Positions 28,266 through 37,190 of a stretch of 64,000 nucleotides of DNA are shown here, in pieces. This stretch comes from Arthrobacter sp. H16F315 (GTDB lineage Bacteria; Actinomycetota; Actinomycetes; Actinomycetales; Micrococcaceae). Location of the stretch: assembly GCF_024124825.1 (NCBI RefSeq), contig NZ_JAMXSS010000002.1, forward strand, positions 2,852,001 through 2,916,000. The letters are read 5' to 3'. The notes beneath the pieces are model-generated. The model ran no database searches and had not been told where the DNA came from. It saw only the letters and a program-made list of their open reading frames with translations. The position numbers were made by a program, and so were the translations under genes. How positions within the stretch are numbered: the stretch's first letter is position 1; every line of letters starts with the position of its first letter.

Positions 28266-29174
28266 TCAGCAGAAGCCGGCGATTCCCGACCATGCAATGG
28301 CCGCCGGAGTGGATTCCTCGCGCTGGACGGTGGCCTCGATCAGGCCGTACGGCCGGTCTGCGGCGAAGAAGACCTCATTGGGGTTGTCAAGGCCGAAGGG
28401 TGAGAGGTCCACCAGGAAGTGGTGCTTGTTCGGCATGGAGAACTTGATCTCGTCGATCTCAGCGTGGGCCTCCAGGACCTTCTTGCCCATGTCGAAGAGT
28501 GTCTGTTGCAGGGCGTGCGAGTAGTTCTCGGTGAACCCTTCAAGAAGCAGGCCCTTGACATCTTCATAGCTCTTGTTGAAATCGAAGCTGCTGAAGTCCG
28601 TCCCGGTCTTGAAGCGCCAGCGCGCGGCCACATCCGTAGCCAGGATCCGGTCCGTGGTCTCCGGAAGCGTCGTGTACCTGTCTTTGGGGTAGCCGACGAA
28701 GCCTGACTGGGTGGTTTTGAGGACGGTGAGGTCCCGGAGCCCGGAAATGAGGTGGTTGGTGTCACCGTCACGGACGAGGACGACGGTGCGGATTTCCTGT
28801 CCGTTGCGCACGAATGAGTGGTCGTGGGAGGTGCCGTGGGACTGGATGCGGTCCCAACTGTAGGCCTCGGCTTCCCAGCGTCCGCCGGAGACCCAGTCGA
28901 AACTGGAGGTGAAATGATCACCCAACCGAAGCAGCAAAGCCTCGGGCGATCCGATGCCTTCGCGGGCAAACGCGTACACCGTGTTCTTCTGGGTGTCGGT
29001 TGGCACAACGTGGGCGTTGTCCCCCGCCAGATGCGCAGCGGAAAAATCGCCGCGGAGCTGTGAGGAGACGTTGAGATCCTCAATTTCGTGCCGGTCCGAA
29101 TCCCGCGTGATCTTGACGACGCGGACTTCCGCCTTGCCGAACTGATTTTCGCCAAGGATGATGTTGCTGCTCAT
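28266..29174 (-). CDS. Urate oxidase (uricase)
   Basis: 302 residues, the same length as the Arthrobacter uricase. It oxidises urate to 5-hydroxyisourate without a cofactor. Catalytic residues are visible: Lys14 (GKAEVRVVKITR), Thr59 (VVPTDTQKNTVYAFA) and the His in SHDHSFVRNG. NKHHFLVDLSPFGLDNPNEVFFAADRPYGLIEAT is the uricase signature (here just to mark residues about 250-282), and the end IAGFC is conserved. ATG 29174 with GGAGC upstream. A tandem operator (29188-29225) lies 14 bp upstream. The next enzymes, uraH and uraD, are in a separate leftward operon. Confidence 0.97.
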   Translation of the reverse strand: MSSNIILGENQFGKAEVRVVKITRDSDRHEIEDLNVSSQLRGDFSAAHLAGDNAHVVPTDTQKNTVYAFAREGIGSPEALLLRLGDHFTSSFDWVSGGRWEAEAYSWDRIQSHGTSHDHSFVRNGQEIRTVVLVRDGDTNHLISGLRDLTVLKTTQSGFVGYPKDRYTTLPETTDRILATDVAARWRFKTGTDFSSFDFNKSYEDVKGLLLEGFTENYSHALQQTLFDMGKKVLEAHAEIDEIKFSMPNKHHFLVDLSPFGLDNPNEVFFAADRPYGLIEATVQREESTPAAIAWSGIAGFC

Positions 29175-29187
29175 GGTCTGCTCCAAA

Positions 29188-29225
29188 CTTCCGTTATGTG
29201 AAATAAATAATCCACACTGAAAACG
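29188..29225. promoter_or_regulatory. Predicted IclR/AllR tandem operator, uricase
   Basis: CTTCC-GTTATGT-GAAAT (29188-29204) and, 21 bp on, AATCC-ACACTGA-AAACG (29209-29225), of which only the left half is well conserved. Immediately upstream of the uricase ribosome site. Confidence 0.6.
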
Positions 29226-29476
29226 GGCGCATTTTCTACTGCGGCCCAATGGTTTGCTATCGACCCAAACAAAAAATGAGCCGACATCGCTACGATGTCA
29301 GCTCATTACAACCCTGCCTGCTGCTCCCAGGTTACGTGACGTCCGCCACGAAGTACTTCAACACTAAGGGACATCGACCGTGTTGTACATCACGATCTAA
29401 AAGAAACTTTTCCGCACCGCGCCGGTTCCGCGCACCCGCCGGACCCCTTGACCGACCGATCCCACGTCCGTATGCT

Positions 29477-29514
29477 TTTTCATACAGTAAAAAAATAATT
29501 TCATTATATGGAAA
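29477..29514. promoter_or_regulatory. Predicted IclR/AllR tandem operator, upstream of small rightward frame
   Basis: TTTTC-ATACAGT-AAAAA (29477-29493) and ATTTC-ATTATAT-GGAAA (29498-29514), 21 bp apart; the second site is one of the best in the window. It ends 10 bp before a rightward ATG. Confidence 0.65.
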
Positions 29515-29524
29515 TGAGGTCATC

Positions 29525-29713
29525 ATGTCGCATGATGAGGGGCACGTGCCCGCACAATCGGAATCTTCAGCAGGGTCAGCAGCGCCAGCTCCTGACTTCT
29601 ATTTTCCTGCCGGCGGCGGTACGGATCCTGACTTCGCTCCGCGGGCAGAGACGGTGAACGTTCGGGGCCCGTTCTCACGGTGGCTGCACAACTCGCTGCT
29701 CGCCGGCAGGTGA
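29525..29713 (+). CDS. Small hypothetical protein or truncated gene start
   Basis: 62-codon frame starting ATG 29525, directly after a good tandem operator. It reads MSHDEGHVPAQSESS, then an Ala/Pro-rich stretch and TVNVRGPFSRWLHNSL, and stops at TGA 29713. I do not recognise a family. The N-terminal half resembles a disordered leader, as often precedes a membrane transporter or enzyme, and the following 600 bp hold no gene. It may therefore be the surviving 5' end of a deleted gene of the ureide regulon, or a genuine small protein. A modest purine-rich GGAAATGAGG lies upstream. Confidence 0.35.
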   Translation: MSHDEGHVPAQSESSAGSAAPAPDFYFPAGGGTDPDFAPRAETVNVRGPFSRWLHNSLLAGR

Positions 29714-30332
29714 AGGGACTCCCCTGCCGAGTTACGAAGTCCGCCGGAGCGCCGGTTGTTGGGCTGCTCATTAAAGCGCGACGGCGATCGCGCATCAGCC
29801 GGATGGTACACGTCAGGCTTGGGTTGAAACCCGCGGCCCACGGCAACCCCACATAAACCCCAGGGCTGGAATCAGGTACCGGATCCACGTCAAGCGCCAC
29901 AATCCCGCGGCTTCGCGGCGTGGCGAAGATGGGTCAACGCGTGTTGCCAGGTCCCCGCGCCGACGGCCCCGGACCCCGCCGCGGCGCATCCTCCGCCACA
30001 ATAAGCGGCCCATCCGGACGCTTCTTTAACTGCCCGCGGTGACGGACCCTGGCGGGCATCTCCGAGCACAAGCGACACCGATGAACCGGCTATTGGCGTG
30101 GTGTGCGGCAACGTTGTTTAAAACCAATACGTCCAAGCCATCGCCGGGCTTTCAAGGAAACTGGTGCCAGTCCGTCCCGGACTGCGGGTTCCAGCTTCGC
30201 AACGGGTCACAGTCCAGCAGGCGCGGCCCGCAGTCCCGTGCGCCCGGCCGTGGAGGTCATGTCCACGAACGGGCGCGCTGTCGGCTCGGCGATATACGCG
30301 GCCACGGCGAAGGTACGCGCGGTGGCGGACCG
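29714..30332. other. 619-bp stretch without a recognisable gene
   Basis: No frame here shows a family motif, start site and codon use together. Frames that stay open are high-GC random frames on both strands. No tRNA-like cloverleaf was seen. It lies between a possibly truncated rightward frame and the 3' end of aceE, so it may be residue of a deletion. Confidence 0.5.
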
Positions 30333-33086
30333 TCAGGAATCCCCGCCGGCCCCTCCCGTAGTCCCGGCCGTGACATCCAGCAGGCGGTATTTTTCGATTG
30401 CCTGGGCGGGTGCTTGGGTGTCTACTTCGCCGCGGCGGGCGAGCATCTGCAGGGAACGGACGACCACTGAGTGGATGTCGTTCTTGAAGAAGCGTCGTGC
30501 TGCGGCGCGGGTGTCGGAGAAGCCGAAGCCGTCCGCGCCGAGGGAGGCGAACTCGTTCGGGATGAACTGGCGGATCTGGTCGGGCACGGCCTTCATGTAA
30601 TCGGTCACGGCCACGATCGGTCCGGTAGCGCCGGCGAGTTGTTCGGTGACGAACGGAACGCGTGCGGGCTGGCCGGGGTTCAGGAAGGCTTCTTCCTCGG
30701 CGGCCATCGCGTCCCGGCGCAGTTCGGTCCAGGACGTCACGGACCAGACGTCGGCGGAGACGCCCCAGTCTTCGGCAAGGACTTTCTGGGCTTCGAGGGC
30801 CCACGGAACGGACACGCCGGAGGCGAGGATTTGCGTGCGCGGGCCATCGATCTTGGCCGGCGCAAGCAGGTAGATGCCCTTGATGATGCCCTCGACGTCG
30901 AGTTCCGCCGGCGCTGCCGGCTGGGAGATCGGCTCGTTGTAAACGGTGATGTAGTACATCACGTTCCGTGACGGGTCGTTATCGGCCAGCCCCGGACCGT
31001 ACATCCGGTTCAGGCCATCGCGGATGATCACGCCGATCTCGTAGCCGTAGGCCGGGTCGTAGGTCATCACGGCGGGGTTGGTCGCGGCCAAGACCGGGGA
31101 ATGGCCATCGGCGTGCTGCAGGCCTTCACCGGTGAGGGTGGTGCGGCCGGCCGTGGCGCCGATGATGAACCCGCGGGTCATCTGGTCCGCGGCGGCCCAG
31201 AAGGAATCCCCTGTCCGCTGGAAACCGAACATCGAGTAGAAGACGTAGATCGGGATCAGCGGTTCCCCGTGGGTGGCGTAGGACGTGCCCGCGGCGGTGA
31301 ACGCCGCGACGGAACCGGCTTCGTTGATGCCGGCGTGCACGATCTGCCCGGAGATGGACTCCTTGTACGCCAGGACCAGCTCACGGTCCACGGAGAGGTA
31401 GTTCTGCCCGTTCGGATTGTAGATCTTCGCGGTCGGGAAGAACGCGTCCATCCCGAAGGTCCGGGCCTCGTCCGGGATGATCGGAACGATCCGCTTGCCG
31501 AACTCCTTATCCCGCATCAGGTCCTTCAGGAGCCGGACGAAGGCCATGGTCGTGGCTGCCAGCTGCTTGCCGGAGCCGCGGTTGGCGACCTCGTAGACTT
31601 TCTCCTCCGGCAGGGTGACCTCGGTGTGCTTGGACCGGCGTTCGGGGACGAAGCCGCCGAGCGCGGCCCGGCGTTCCATCAGGTACTTGATCTCCGGGGA
31701 GTCCATGCCGGGGTGGTAGTACGGGGGCCGGTAGAGATCCCCTTCGAGCTGTTCGTCCGTGATGGGGATGCGCAGGTGGTCCCGGAAAGCCTTCAGGTCC
31801 GCGAGGGTGAGTTTCTTCATCTGGTGCGTGGCGTTACGGCCCTCGAAGTGGGTACCCAGGCCGTAACCCTTCACCGTGTGGGCCAGGATAACGGTGGGCT
31901 TGCCCTTGAACTCGGTCGCGGCCTTGTACGCGGCGTAGACCTTGTTGTAGTCGTGGCCGCCGCGCTTGAGGTTCCAGATCTGGTCATCGGTGAGATCCTG
32001 GACCATTTCCTTGGTCTGCGGAGTCTGGCCGAAGAAATGCTCCCGGACGAACGCACCGGACTCGGCCTTGTACGTCTGGTAGTCCCCGTCGACGGTTTCG
32101 TTCATGATCTTCACGAGCGAGCCGTCCTCGTCCTTGGACAGGAGGTCATCCCACTCCCGGCCCCAAACGACCTTGATGACATTCCAGCCCGCGCCGCGGA
32201 AGAACGCCTCCAGTTCCTGCATGATCTTGCCGTTGCCTCGCACGGGCCCGTCGAGGCGCTGGAGGTTGCAGTTGATCACGAAGTTCAGGTTATCGAGCTT
32301 GTCGTTCGCGGCGAGCTGGAGCAGGCCCCGGGACTCCGGCTCGTCCATTTCCCCATCACCCAGGAACGCCCAGACCTGCTGGTCCGAGGTGTCCTTGATA
32401 CCGCGGTTGGCCAGATACCGGTTGGACTGCGCCTGATAAATCGCGTTCATCGGGCCTATGCCCATGGAGACCGTGGGGAATTCCCAGAACTCCGGCATCA
32501 ACCGAGGATGCGGGTAAGAGGAAAGCGCATGGCCCTCCTTGGACTTCTCCTGCCGGAAACCGTCCAGGTCCTCTTCGGAGAGGCGGCCTTCCATAAACGC
32601 CCGGGCGTACATCCCCGGAGACGCATGACCCTGGAAAAAGACCTGGTCACCGCCGCCGGGATGATCCTTGCCGCGGAAGAAATGATTAAAACCAACCTCA
32701 TACAGCGTCGCGGCACCGGCATAGGTGGAAATGTGTCCGCCGACACCAATATCAGACCGCTGCGCCCGATGCACCATAATCGCCGCATTCCACCGCAACC
32801 ACGCCCGATACTTCCGCTCGATCTCCTCATGCCCCGGGAACGCCGGCTCCTGATCGACCGGGATCGTATTCACATAATCCGTGGTCGTCACCATCGGAAC
32901 ACCCACCGACTGCGCACCGGCCCGCTGAAGCAAACTACGCATTATGTACTGGGCACGCTCGGTACCCTGTTCCTGAATCAAGTCATCCAGGGACTCCAGC
33001 CACTCGGCGGTCTCTTCCGGATCACGATCAGGCAGCTGGTTAGTCAACCCGCTAAGGATATGGGAGGTCTCTTCTCCTGCAGCCAC
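30333..33086 (-). CDS. aceE: Pyruvate dehydrogenase E1 component, homodimeric type
   Basis: 917 residues, full length. It decarboxylates pyruvate with ThDP and acetylates the E2 lipoyl group to give acetyl-CoA. GTG 33086 (GAGAGG seven bases upstream) gives [14 protein letters not shown], the usual actinobacterial start; an earlier TTG at 33092 abuts the ribosome site. [15 protein letters not shown] and [19 protein letters not shown] mark the ThDP/Mg site; HVKGYGLG-like [10 protein letters not shown] and the conserved [20 protein letters not shown] follow. E2 and E3 are not in the window. Its promoter region carries a pair of IclR-type sites, and it lies between uricase and uraH-uraD. I infer co-regulation with glyoxylate use, where it would regenerate acetyl-CoA for malate synthase. 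Confidence 0.96.
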   Translation of the reverse strand: MAAGEETSHILSGLTNQLPDRDPEETAEWLESLDDLIQEQGTERAQYIMRSLLQRAGAQSVGVPMVTTTDYVNTIPVDQEPAFPGHEEIERKYRAWLRWNAAIMVHRAQRSDIGVGGHISTYAGAATLYEVGFNHFFRGKDHPGGGDQVFFQGHASPGMYARAFMEGRLSEEDLDGFRQEKSKEGHALSSYPHPRLMPEFWEFPTVSMGIGPMNAIYQAQSNRYLANRGIKDTSDQQVWAFLGDGEMDEPESRGLLQLAANDKLDNLNFVINCNLQRLDGPVRGNGKIMQELEAFFRGAGWNVIKVVWGREWDDLLSKDEDGSLVKIMNETVDGDYQTYKAESGAFVREHFFGQTPQTKEMVQDLTDDQIWNLKRGGHDYNKVYAAYKAATEFKGKPTVILAHTVKGYGLGTHFEGRNATHQMKKLTLADLKAFRDHLRIPITDEQLEGDLYRPPYYHPGMDSPEIKYLMERRAALGGFVPERRSKHTEVTLPEEKVYEVANRGSGKQLAATTMAFVRLLKDLMRDKEFGKRIVPIIPDEARTFGMDAFFPTAKIYNPNGQNYLSVDRELVLAYKESISGQIVHAGINEAGSVAAFTAAGTSYATHGEPLIPIYVFYSMFGFQRTGDSFWAAADQMTRGFIIGATAGRTTLTGEGLQHADGHSPVLAATNPAVMTYDPAYGYEIGVIIRDGLNRMYGPGLADNDPSRNVMYYITVYNEPISQPAAPAELDVEGIIKGIYLLAPAKIDGPRTQILASGVSVPWALEAQKVLAEDWGVSADVWSVTSWTELRRDAMAAEEEAFLNPGQPARVPFVTEQLAGATGPIVAVTDYMKAVPDQIRQFIPNEFASLGADGFGFSDTRAAARRFFKNDIHSVVVRSLQMLARRGEVDTQAPAQAIEKYRLLDVTAGTTGGAGGDS

Positions 33087-33125
33087 GTCCAACCTCTCTT
33101 CATCTTTGAATGTCTGGGCTAGTTA

Positions 33126-33163
33126 TTTTCATATTGTGAGAAAACATTCTTGCTATTCGAGAT
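33126..33163. promoter_or_regulatory. Predicted IclR/AllR tandem operator, aceE
   Basis: TTTTC-ATATTGT-GAGAA (33126-33142) and, 21 bp on, a weaker TTCTT-GCTATTC-GAGAT (33147-33163), about 40 bp upstream of the aceE start. Confidence 0.5.
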
Positions 33164-33254
33164 TACCGACCCCGGTGGGGGCAGTCAAGCAGGGACGGCC
33201 GCCAACGACCAGCTGCACCCCTAAGGGGCCTGTCCGTGGATTGTGACTGCGGAA

Positions 33255-33287
33255 AGGCGCCGTCCGGGCTGAAGCCGGACGGCGCCT
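33255..33287. terminator. Terminator downstream of uraH
   Basis: A 13-bp perfect GC-rich stem (33255-33267 with 33275-33287) and 7-base loop, immediately beyond the uraH stop on its downstream side, so also in front of aceE's promoter. Confidence 0.75.
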
Positions 33288-33292
33288 GGGGT

Positions 33293-33634
33293 TCAGCTGC
33301 CGCGATAGCTTGAGAATGAAAACGGGCTCAGGAGCAGCGGCACGTGATAGTGCGCCTCGTTCCTGTCGACAGTAAACGTCAATACGACCTCCGGAAAGAA
33401 AGCGGGCGTGTTCAGGGCGGTGAAATACTCCGCCGTCGAGAACTGCAGGCGATAGGTGCCGGAGTCCAGCACCTCGGGACCGAGATCCTTGACGCGCCCA
33501 TCGCCATCGGTATGCCCGGCCGCAACCTCCGACCAGTCTCCGTTGTCCAGCGCCAGCAGGCTGACAGGGACGCCGGCAGCGGGTTTGCCCGTCGCCGTGT
33601 CCAGAATGTGCGTTGTTATGTGGGAACTCGTCAC
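33293..33634 (-). CDS. uraH: 5-hydroxyisourate hydrolase (transthyretin-like)
   Basis: 113 residues. It opens the ring of 5-hydroxyisourate to give OHCU. SHITTHILDTATGKPAAGVPVSL, YFTALNTPAFFPEVVLTF and HYHVPLLLSPFSFSSYRGS carry the catalytic His/Arg/His set and the C-terminal YRGS tetrapeptide that defines HIUase. The GTG start at 33634 overlaps the uraD stop (GTGA), so the two are coupled. Second step of the urate pathway after uricase. Confidence 0.97.
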   Translation of the reverse strand: MTSSHITTHILDTATGKPAAGVPVSLLALDNGDWSEVAAGHTDGDGRVKDLGPEVLDSGTYRLQFSTAEYFTALNTPAFFPEVVLTFTVDRNEAHYHVPLLLSPFSFSSYRGS

Positions 33635-34128
33635 TGGCTCATCATTCCTCTGAGTCGATGGATGGAAATCTCGCGCAGCTGCTGCTGCACTATAGGCTCT
33701 TCCTCATTGGCGGTGTGGGAAATCCGCACCTGAAGCGCCTCCAGGATTTCCTCTTTGCTGCGGCCGGCGGCGCGGATCAGAAATACCCGCCCGAACTTCT
33801 CTTCGTAGCTCCGGTTCCCCTCGGCCAGCGCCGCAATGACAGCATCCGAAGACTCGCCAAGGGCATCCTGCTCACCGCGCGAGAGTTTGGCTTCAGAGCT
33901 CTCCCCCGCAGCGACCTCGCCGATCCGGGGATGGTGGGACAATGCCGATTCCACTTCAGCCGCAGCGAAGGGAGAGGCGGCACTGCGGGCGAAGTTCAAC
34001 AGGTCTTCGACTGAAGAGAAGGGCCGCTCGTCGGCAATCTGCTCGACCCACCTTTGAATATCAAGGCAGGGACGCAGCGCGGAGATAATTTCCGGGCGGC
34101 TGGCCCCGTTGAAATCCTTGAGCAACAT
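33631..34128 (-). CDS. uraD: 2-oxo-4-hydroxy-4-carboxy-5-ureidoimidazoline (OHCU) decarboxylase
   Basis: 165 residues. It decarboxylates OHCU to S-allantoin. The catalytic His66 is in ALSHHPRIGE, and FVLIRAAGRS-like RVFLIRAAGRSKEEILEAL plus RISHTANEEEPIVQQQL are the family's C-terminal motifs. ATG 34128 follows AGAAGGA. First gene of the leftward uraD-uraH operon; a tandem operator lies 58 bp upstream. Completes urate to allantoin with uricase and UraH. Confidence 0.95.
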   Translation of the reverse strand: MLLKDFNGASRPEIISALRPCLDIQRWVEQIADERPFSSVEDLLNFARSAASPFAAAEVESALSHHPRIGEVAAGESSEAKLSRGEQDALGESSDAVIAALAEGNRSYEEKFGRVFLIRAAGRSKEEILEALQVRISHTANEEEPIVQQQLREISIHRLRGMMSQ

Positions 34129-34185
34129 AATTAGTCCTTCTGCTTTGGGCCGCTGTCCGCGATGCGGTGGGACAACACCAGTTCT

Positions 34186-34223
34186 ATTTCACATCATGGA
34201 AGTCTTATTCCAATATCCATCAG
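34186..34223. promoter_or_regulatory. Predicted IclR/AllR tandem operator, uraD-uraH
   Basis: ATTTC-ACATCAT-GGAAG (34186-34202) and ATTCC-AATATCC-ATCAG (34207-34223), 21 bp apart; the second has a good left half only. Confidence 0.6.
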
Positions 34224-34432
34224 TGAAGCGTACGCAATTTTGCGTGTCAACTTTTCCAGTGCCTCAGCACTGCACGGGACGCCGATCGCTTCCGTGCCGC
34301 TGACCCGACCATACCGGCGCGCAGTCCGAGGCGCCGGCGGCCACAAGAGGCGCCAGGCATCCGACGGCGGCGCACCGTGCGCCGTTCGGCATCACCCACT
34401 GCCGCGGCAGCCCCGCTACCCCGGTCACCTTG

Positions 34433-34470
34433 ATTCCACCATATGAAAGTTTTCTCTTCCCTTGTGGAAT
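34433..34470. promoter_or_regulatory. Predicted IclR/AllR tandem operator, NCS1 permease operon
   Basis: ATTCC-ACCATAT-GAAAG (34433-34449) and CTCTT-CCCTTGT-GGAAT (34454-34470), 21 bp apart; the second has a good right half. About 275 bp upstream of the permease start. Confidence 0.6.
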
Positions 34471-34743
34471 GAAGTGATCTGGGTTACTTTTAATTTGTTC
34501 CTCAACGAGGAGGACAGCAACAAACGATTGGTCGTCTTTATGCGGCAGCCCCTGCTTGTCCCCGGGACGTACCCCGTCGACAATCCAGCTATGCCGCGGC
34601 GCCGTCTGGACCCGCTGGTCCCCCGGCTTTCCGTTCCTGAATCTCAGGACTGCAGAACACGGCCATAAGCCGCCCCTCCAGCCTGTCGGCAGTTACGCCG
34701 ACCCTTCGATAGAACACATTTCTTGTTTCCGAGAGGCAATTCC

Positions 34744-36288
34744 ATGTCACAACTGCCGAACGCGGCTCCGCCCGTCGACGAGAACCATGACCGTCCCGCC
34801 GTTGCGTTGGATGACGTACCCTCCGCCGCGGAGCTCGGCTTGTCCCCGACGAGCGCCCGACTCTACAACCAGGACCTCGCGCCCACAATGATGAAGGGCC
34901 GCCGCTGGACCGCCTACAGCATCTTCACCCTCTGGGCCAATGACGTACACAGCCTGGGCAACTATGGTTTTGCGATCGGCCTTTTCGCTCTTGGCCTTGG
35001 TGCGTGGCAAATCCTGCTCGCCCTCGGCGTCGGCGCCGTCCTGCTGTTCCTGCTTCTGACGTTTTCCGGCTTTATGGGCCATAAGACCGGTGTCCCGTTC
35101 CCCGTCATGAGCCGCATCGCCTTCGGAATCCACGGCGCACAAATCCCGGCCCTGATCCGCGGCGGCGTCGCAATCGCCTGGTTCGGCATCCAGACTTACC
35201 TGGCTTCGCTGGTCCTCCGTGTCCTCCTGATCGCGCTGGCGCCCGGCCTGGCGGACCTCGACAAGGACTCCATTCTCGGCCTTTCGACCCTGGGCTGGGC
35301 GTCGTTCCTCGCCCTGTGGATCGTGCAGGTGATCATCGTCCGGTACGGGATGGACATGATCCGTAAGTACGAGGCGTTCGCCGGGCCGATTATCCTCATC
35401 ACCATGGCCGCACTGGCCATCTGGATGTTTATGCAGGCCGGAGGCTCCATTGCGCTCTCGACACCGGACGCCCTGACCGGAGGCGCCATGTGGCGGGAGA
35501 TCTTCGCTGGCGGCGCACTCTGGGTTTCCATCTATGCCACGTTTGTGCTGAACTTCTGCGACTTCACCCGATCGTCCACCACCCGCAAATCCATCATCAA
35601 GGGTAATTTCTGGGGCATCCCGATCAACATGCTTTTCTTTGGCCTCATCGTCATCGTGATCACGGGAGCCCAGTTCAAGATCAACGGCGTAGTGATCGGC
35701 AGCCCCTCCGACATTGTCCAGTCGATCCCCAACACCTTCCTTCTGGTGGCAGCGGCACTGGCTCTACTCATTCTGACCATTGCTGTGAACCTGATGGCCA
35801 ACTTCGTTGCGCCGATCTACGCCCTGACCAACCTCATGCCTAAACGGCTGGACTTCCGCAAAGCCAGCCTGGTCAGCGCAATCATCGGACTGGTGATCCT
35901 GCCCTGGAACCTCTACAACAATCCGGCAGTCATCGTGTACTTCCTGGGCGGCCTCGGCGCGCTCCTCGGCCCGCTGTTCGGCGTCATCATGGCCGACTAC
36001 TGGCTGATCCGCAAAACCCGCATCAACGTCCCGGAGCTGTACACCGAAGTCGATAAGGGTTCCTACTTCTACAGCAAGGGCGTCAACATGAGGGCGGTCG
36101 GAGCGTTCATTCCGGCGGCGATCATTTCGCTCCTGATCGCCTTCATCCCGGCTTTGCAGCCGGTCGCGGCGTTCTCCTGGTTCATCGGCGCCGGAATCGG
36201 AGCCCTGGCGTACTTCATCGTCGCCGACCGCAATCGGGAATTCCATGACGTCTCCGGCGAGCCGATCGCCGTACCCAGCCTCCACTGA
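34744..36288 (+). CDS. NCS1-family permease (allantoin/hydantoin/purine type)
   Basis: 514 residues, about 12 transmembrane segments. LYNQDLAPTMMKGRRWTAYSIFTLWANDVHSLGNYGFAIGLF (N-terminal region, residues 42-83) and NPAVIVYFLGGLGALLGPLFGVIMADYWLIRKTRINVPELY near the C-terminus typify the NCS1 family, cation symporters for allantoin, hydantoins, cytosine or purines. ATG 34744 has GAGAGG upstream. Followed by a racemase-like gene and allantoinase copy B in the same direction, which favours allantoin as substrate. The tandem operator upstream places it in the ureide regulon. Confidence 0.93.
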   Translation: MSQLPNAAPPVDENHDRPAVALDDVPSAAELGLSPTSARLYNQDLAPTMMKGRRWTAYSIFTLWANDVHSLGNYGFAIGLFALGLGAWQILLALGVGAVLLFLLLTFSGFMGHKTGVPFPVMSRIAFGIHGAQIPALIRGGVAIAWFGIQTYLASLVLRVLLIALAPGLADLDKDSILGLSTLGWASFLALWIVQVIIVRYGMDMIRKYEAFAGPIILITMAALAIWMFMQAGGSIALSTPDALTGGAMWREIFAGGALWVSIYATFVLNFCDFTRSSTTRKSIIKGNFWGIPINMLFFGLIVIVITGAQFKINGVVIGSPSDIVQSIPNTFLLVAAALALLILTIAVNLMANFVAPIYALTNLMPKRLDFRKASLVSAIIGLVILPWNLYNNPAVIVYFLGGLGALLGPLFGVIMADYWLIRKTRINVPELYTEVDKGSYFYSKGVNMRAVGAFIPAAIISLLIAFIPALQPVAAFSWFIGAGIGALAYFIVADRNREFHDVSGEPIAVPSLH

Positions 36289-36365
36289 ACCGCCCGGCAT
36301 CCCGGCCGGTCCGCTCTTGCCCAGCGGACCGGCCGCTTCCCATCCCAGACGACCCGAAAGGCATC

Positions 36366-37130
36366 ATGCGCATCCTCGTCGCAAACGTCAACACCACCGC
36401 TTCCATGACGGAATCGATCGCCGCACAGGCCCGCACGGCCGCCACTGCCGGGACCGAGATTATCGGTCTGACCCCGCGCTTCGGCGCGGATTCCTGCGAG
36501 GGAAACTTCGAAAGCTATCTGGCCGCCATTGCCGTGATGGATGTTGTCCTTGCATATCCCGAACCGTTCGACGCCGTTATCCAGGCCGGCTACGGCGAAC
36601 ACGGCCGGGAGGGGCTCCAGGAACTGCTCGACGTGCCAGTCATCGACATCACCGAGGCAGCCGCCAGCACCGCGATGTTCCTGGGCCACAAATATTCAGT
36701 CGTCACCACCCTCGACCGGACGGTTCCGCTCATTGAGGACCGGTTGAAACTCGCCGGACTCGATGCCCGATGCGCCTCCGTGCGGGCAAGCGGCCTGGGC
36801 GTCCTTGAACTCGAGGAATTCCCGGACCGTGCCGTGGAGGCCATTCTGGACCAGGCGCGACGGGCCGTGGAAGAGGACAAAGCGGAAGTTATCGTCCTCG
36901 GCTGCGGCGGCATGTCCGGGCTCGACGATCAAATCCGCGCATCCCTTGGCGTGCCCGTCGTCGACGGCGTCGCAGCCGCAGTAACGATCGCCGAGTCACT
37001 GGTGCGCCTTGGGCTGAGTACGTCGAAGGTCCGAACCTTTGCCACGCCCCGACCCAAGGTTGTCACCGGATGGCCGTTTTCCATTAACCAGAACGCCGAC
37101 GGCACAACTTCTGACGTCCACGCCCGCTAG
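36366..37130 (+). CDS. Asp/Glu/hydantoin racemase-superfamily protein (allantoin racemase-like), one catalytic Cys missing
   Basis: 254 residues. MRILVANVNTTASMTESIA and the second-half motif AEVIVLGCGGMSGL (Cys180) are typical of hydantoin/allantoin racemases, which swap the chirality of the C5 proton using two cysteines. The first Cys, normally in a VIACFGDPGL motif, is replaced: here the sequence is VIQAGYGEHGREGL with Gly75. So a two-base racemase mechanism seems unlikely; the protein may be a one-base racemase, a hydrolase/decarboxylase, or inactive. Situated between the permease and allantoinase (61-bp gap), it likely acts on allantoin or a related hydantoin. ATG 36366, GAAAGG upstream. 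Confidence 0.85.
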   Translation: MRILVANVNTTASMTESIAAQARTAATAGTEIIGLTPRFGADSCEGNFESYLAAIAVMDVVLAYPEPFDAVIQAGYGEHGREGLQELLDVPVIDITEAAASTAMFLGHKYSVVTTLDRTVPLIEDRLKLAGLDARCASVRASGLGVLELEEFPDRAVEAILDQARRAVEEDKAEVIVLGCGGMSGLDDQIRASLGVPVVDGVAAAVTIAESLVRLGLSTSKVRTFATPRPKVVTGWPFSINQNADGTTSDVHAR

Positions 37131-37190
37131 CGGGAGCAGTTCCGGGACGCGCGTACACCTGTTAGCCCAATCACCAGAGGAACAAAATCA

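Larger units (their letters stand above)
34129..34743. promoter_or_regulatory. Divergent regulatory region between uraD and the NCS1 permease
   Basis: 615 bp holding two tandem IclR-type operators (34186-34223 for uraD, 34433-34470 for the permease) and a short palindrome ACGCAA-TT-TTGCGT (34232-34245) of unknown meaning. No gene is convincing in between. Note the AT-rich promoter-like part at 34440-34500. Confidence 0.6.

Noticed and set aside
31101..33122. A 673-codon open frame on the plus strand opposite aceE
   Set aside because: It is the antisense of a perfectly conserved E1 gene; the translation is low-complexity Arg/Gly/Leu-rich and matches no family. High GC at third positions keeps the antisense frame open.
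34232..34245. ACGCAA-TT-TTGCGT palindrome as another creatine-type operator
   Set aside because: It shares only the GCAA/TTGC core with the 17-bp creatine-locus operators and has a different spacing; noted in the intergenic entry but not assigned.
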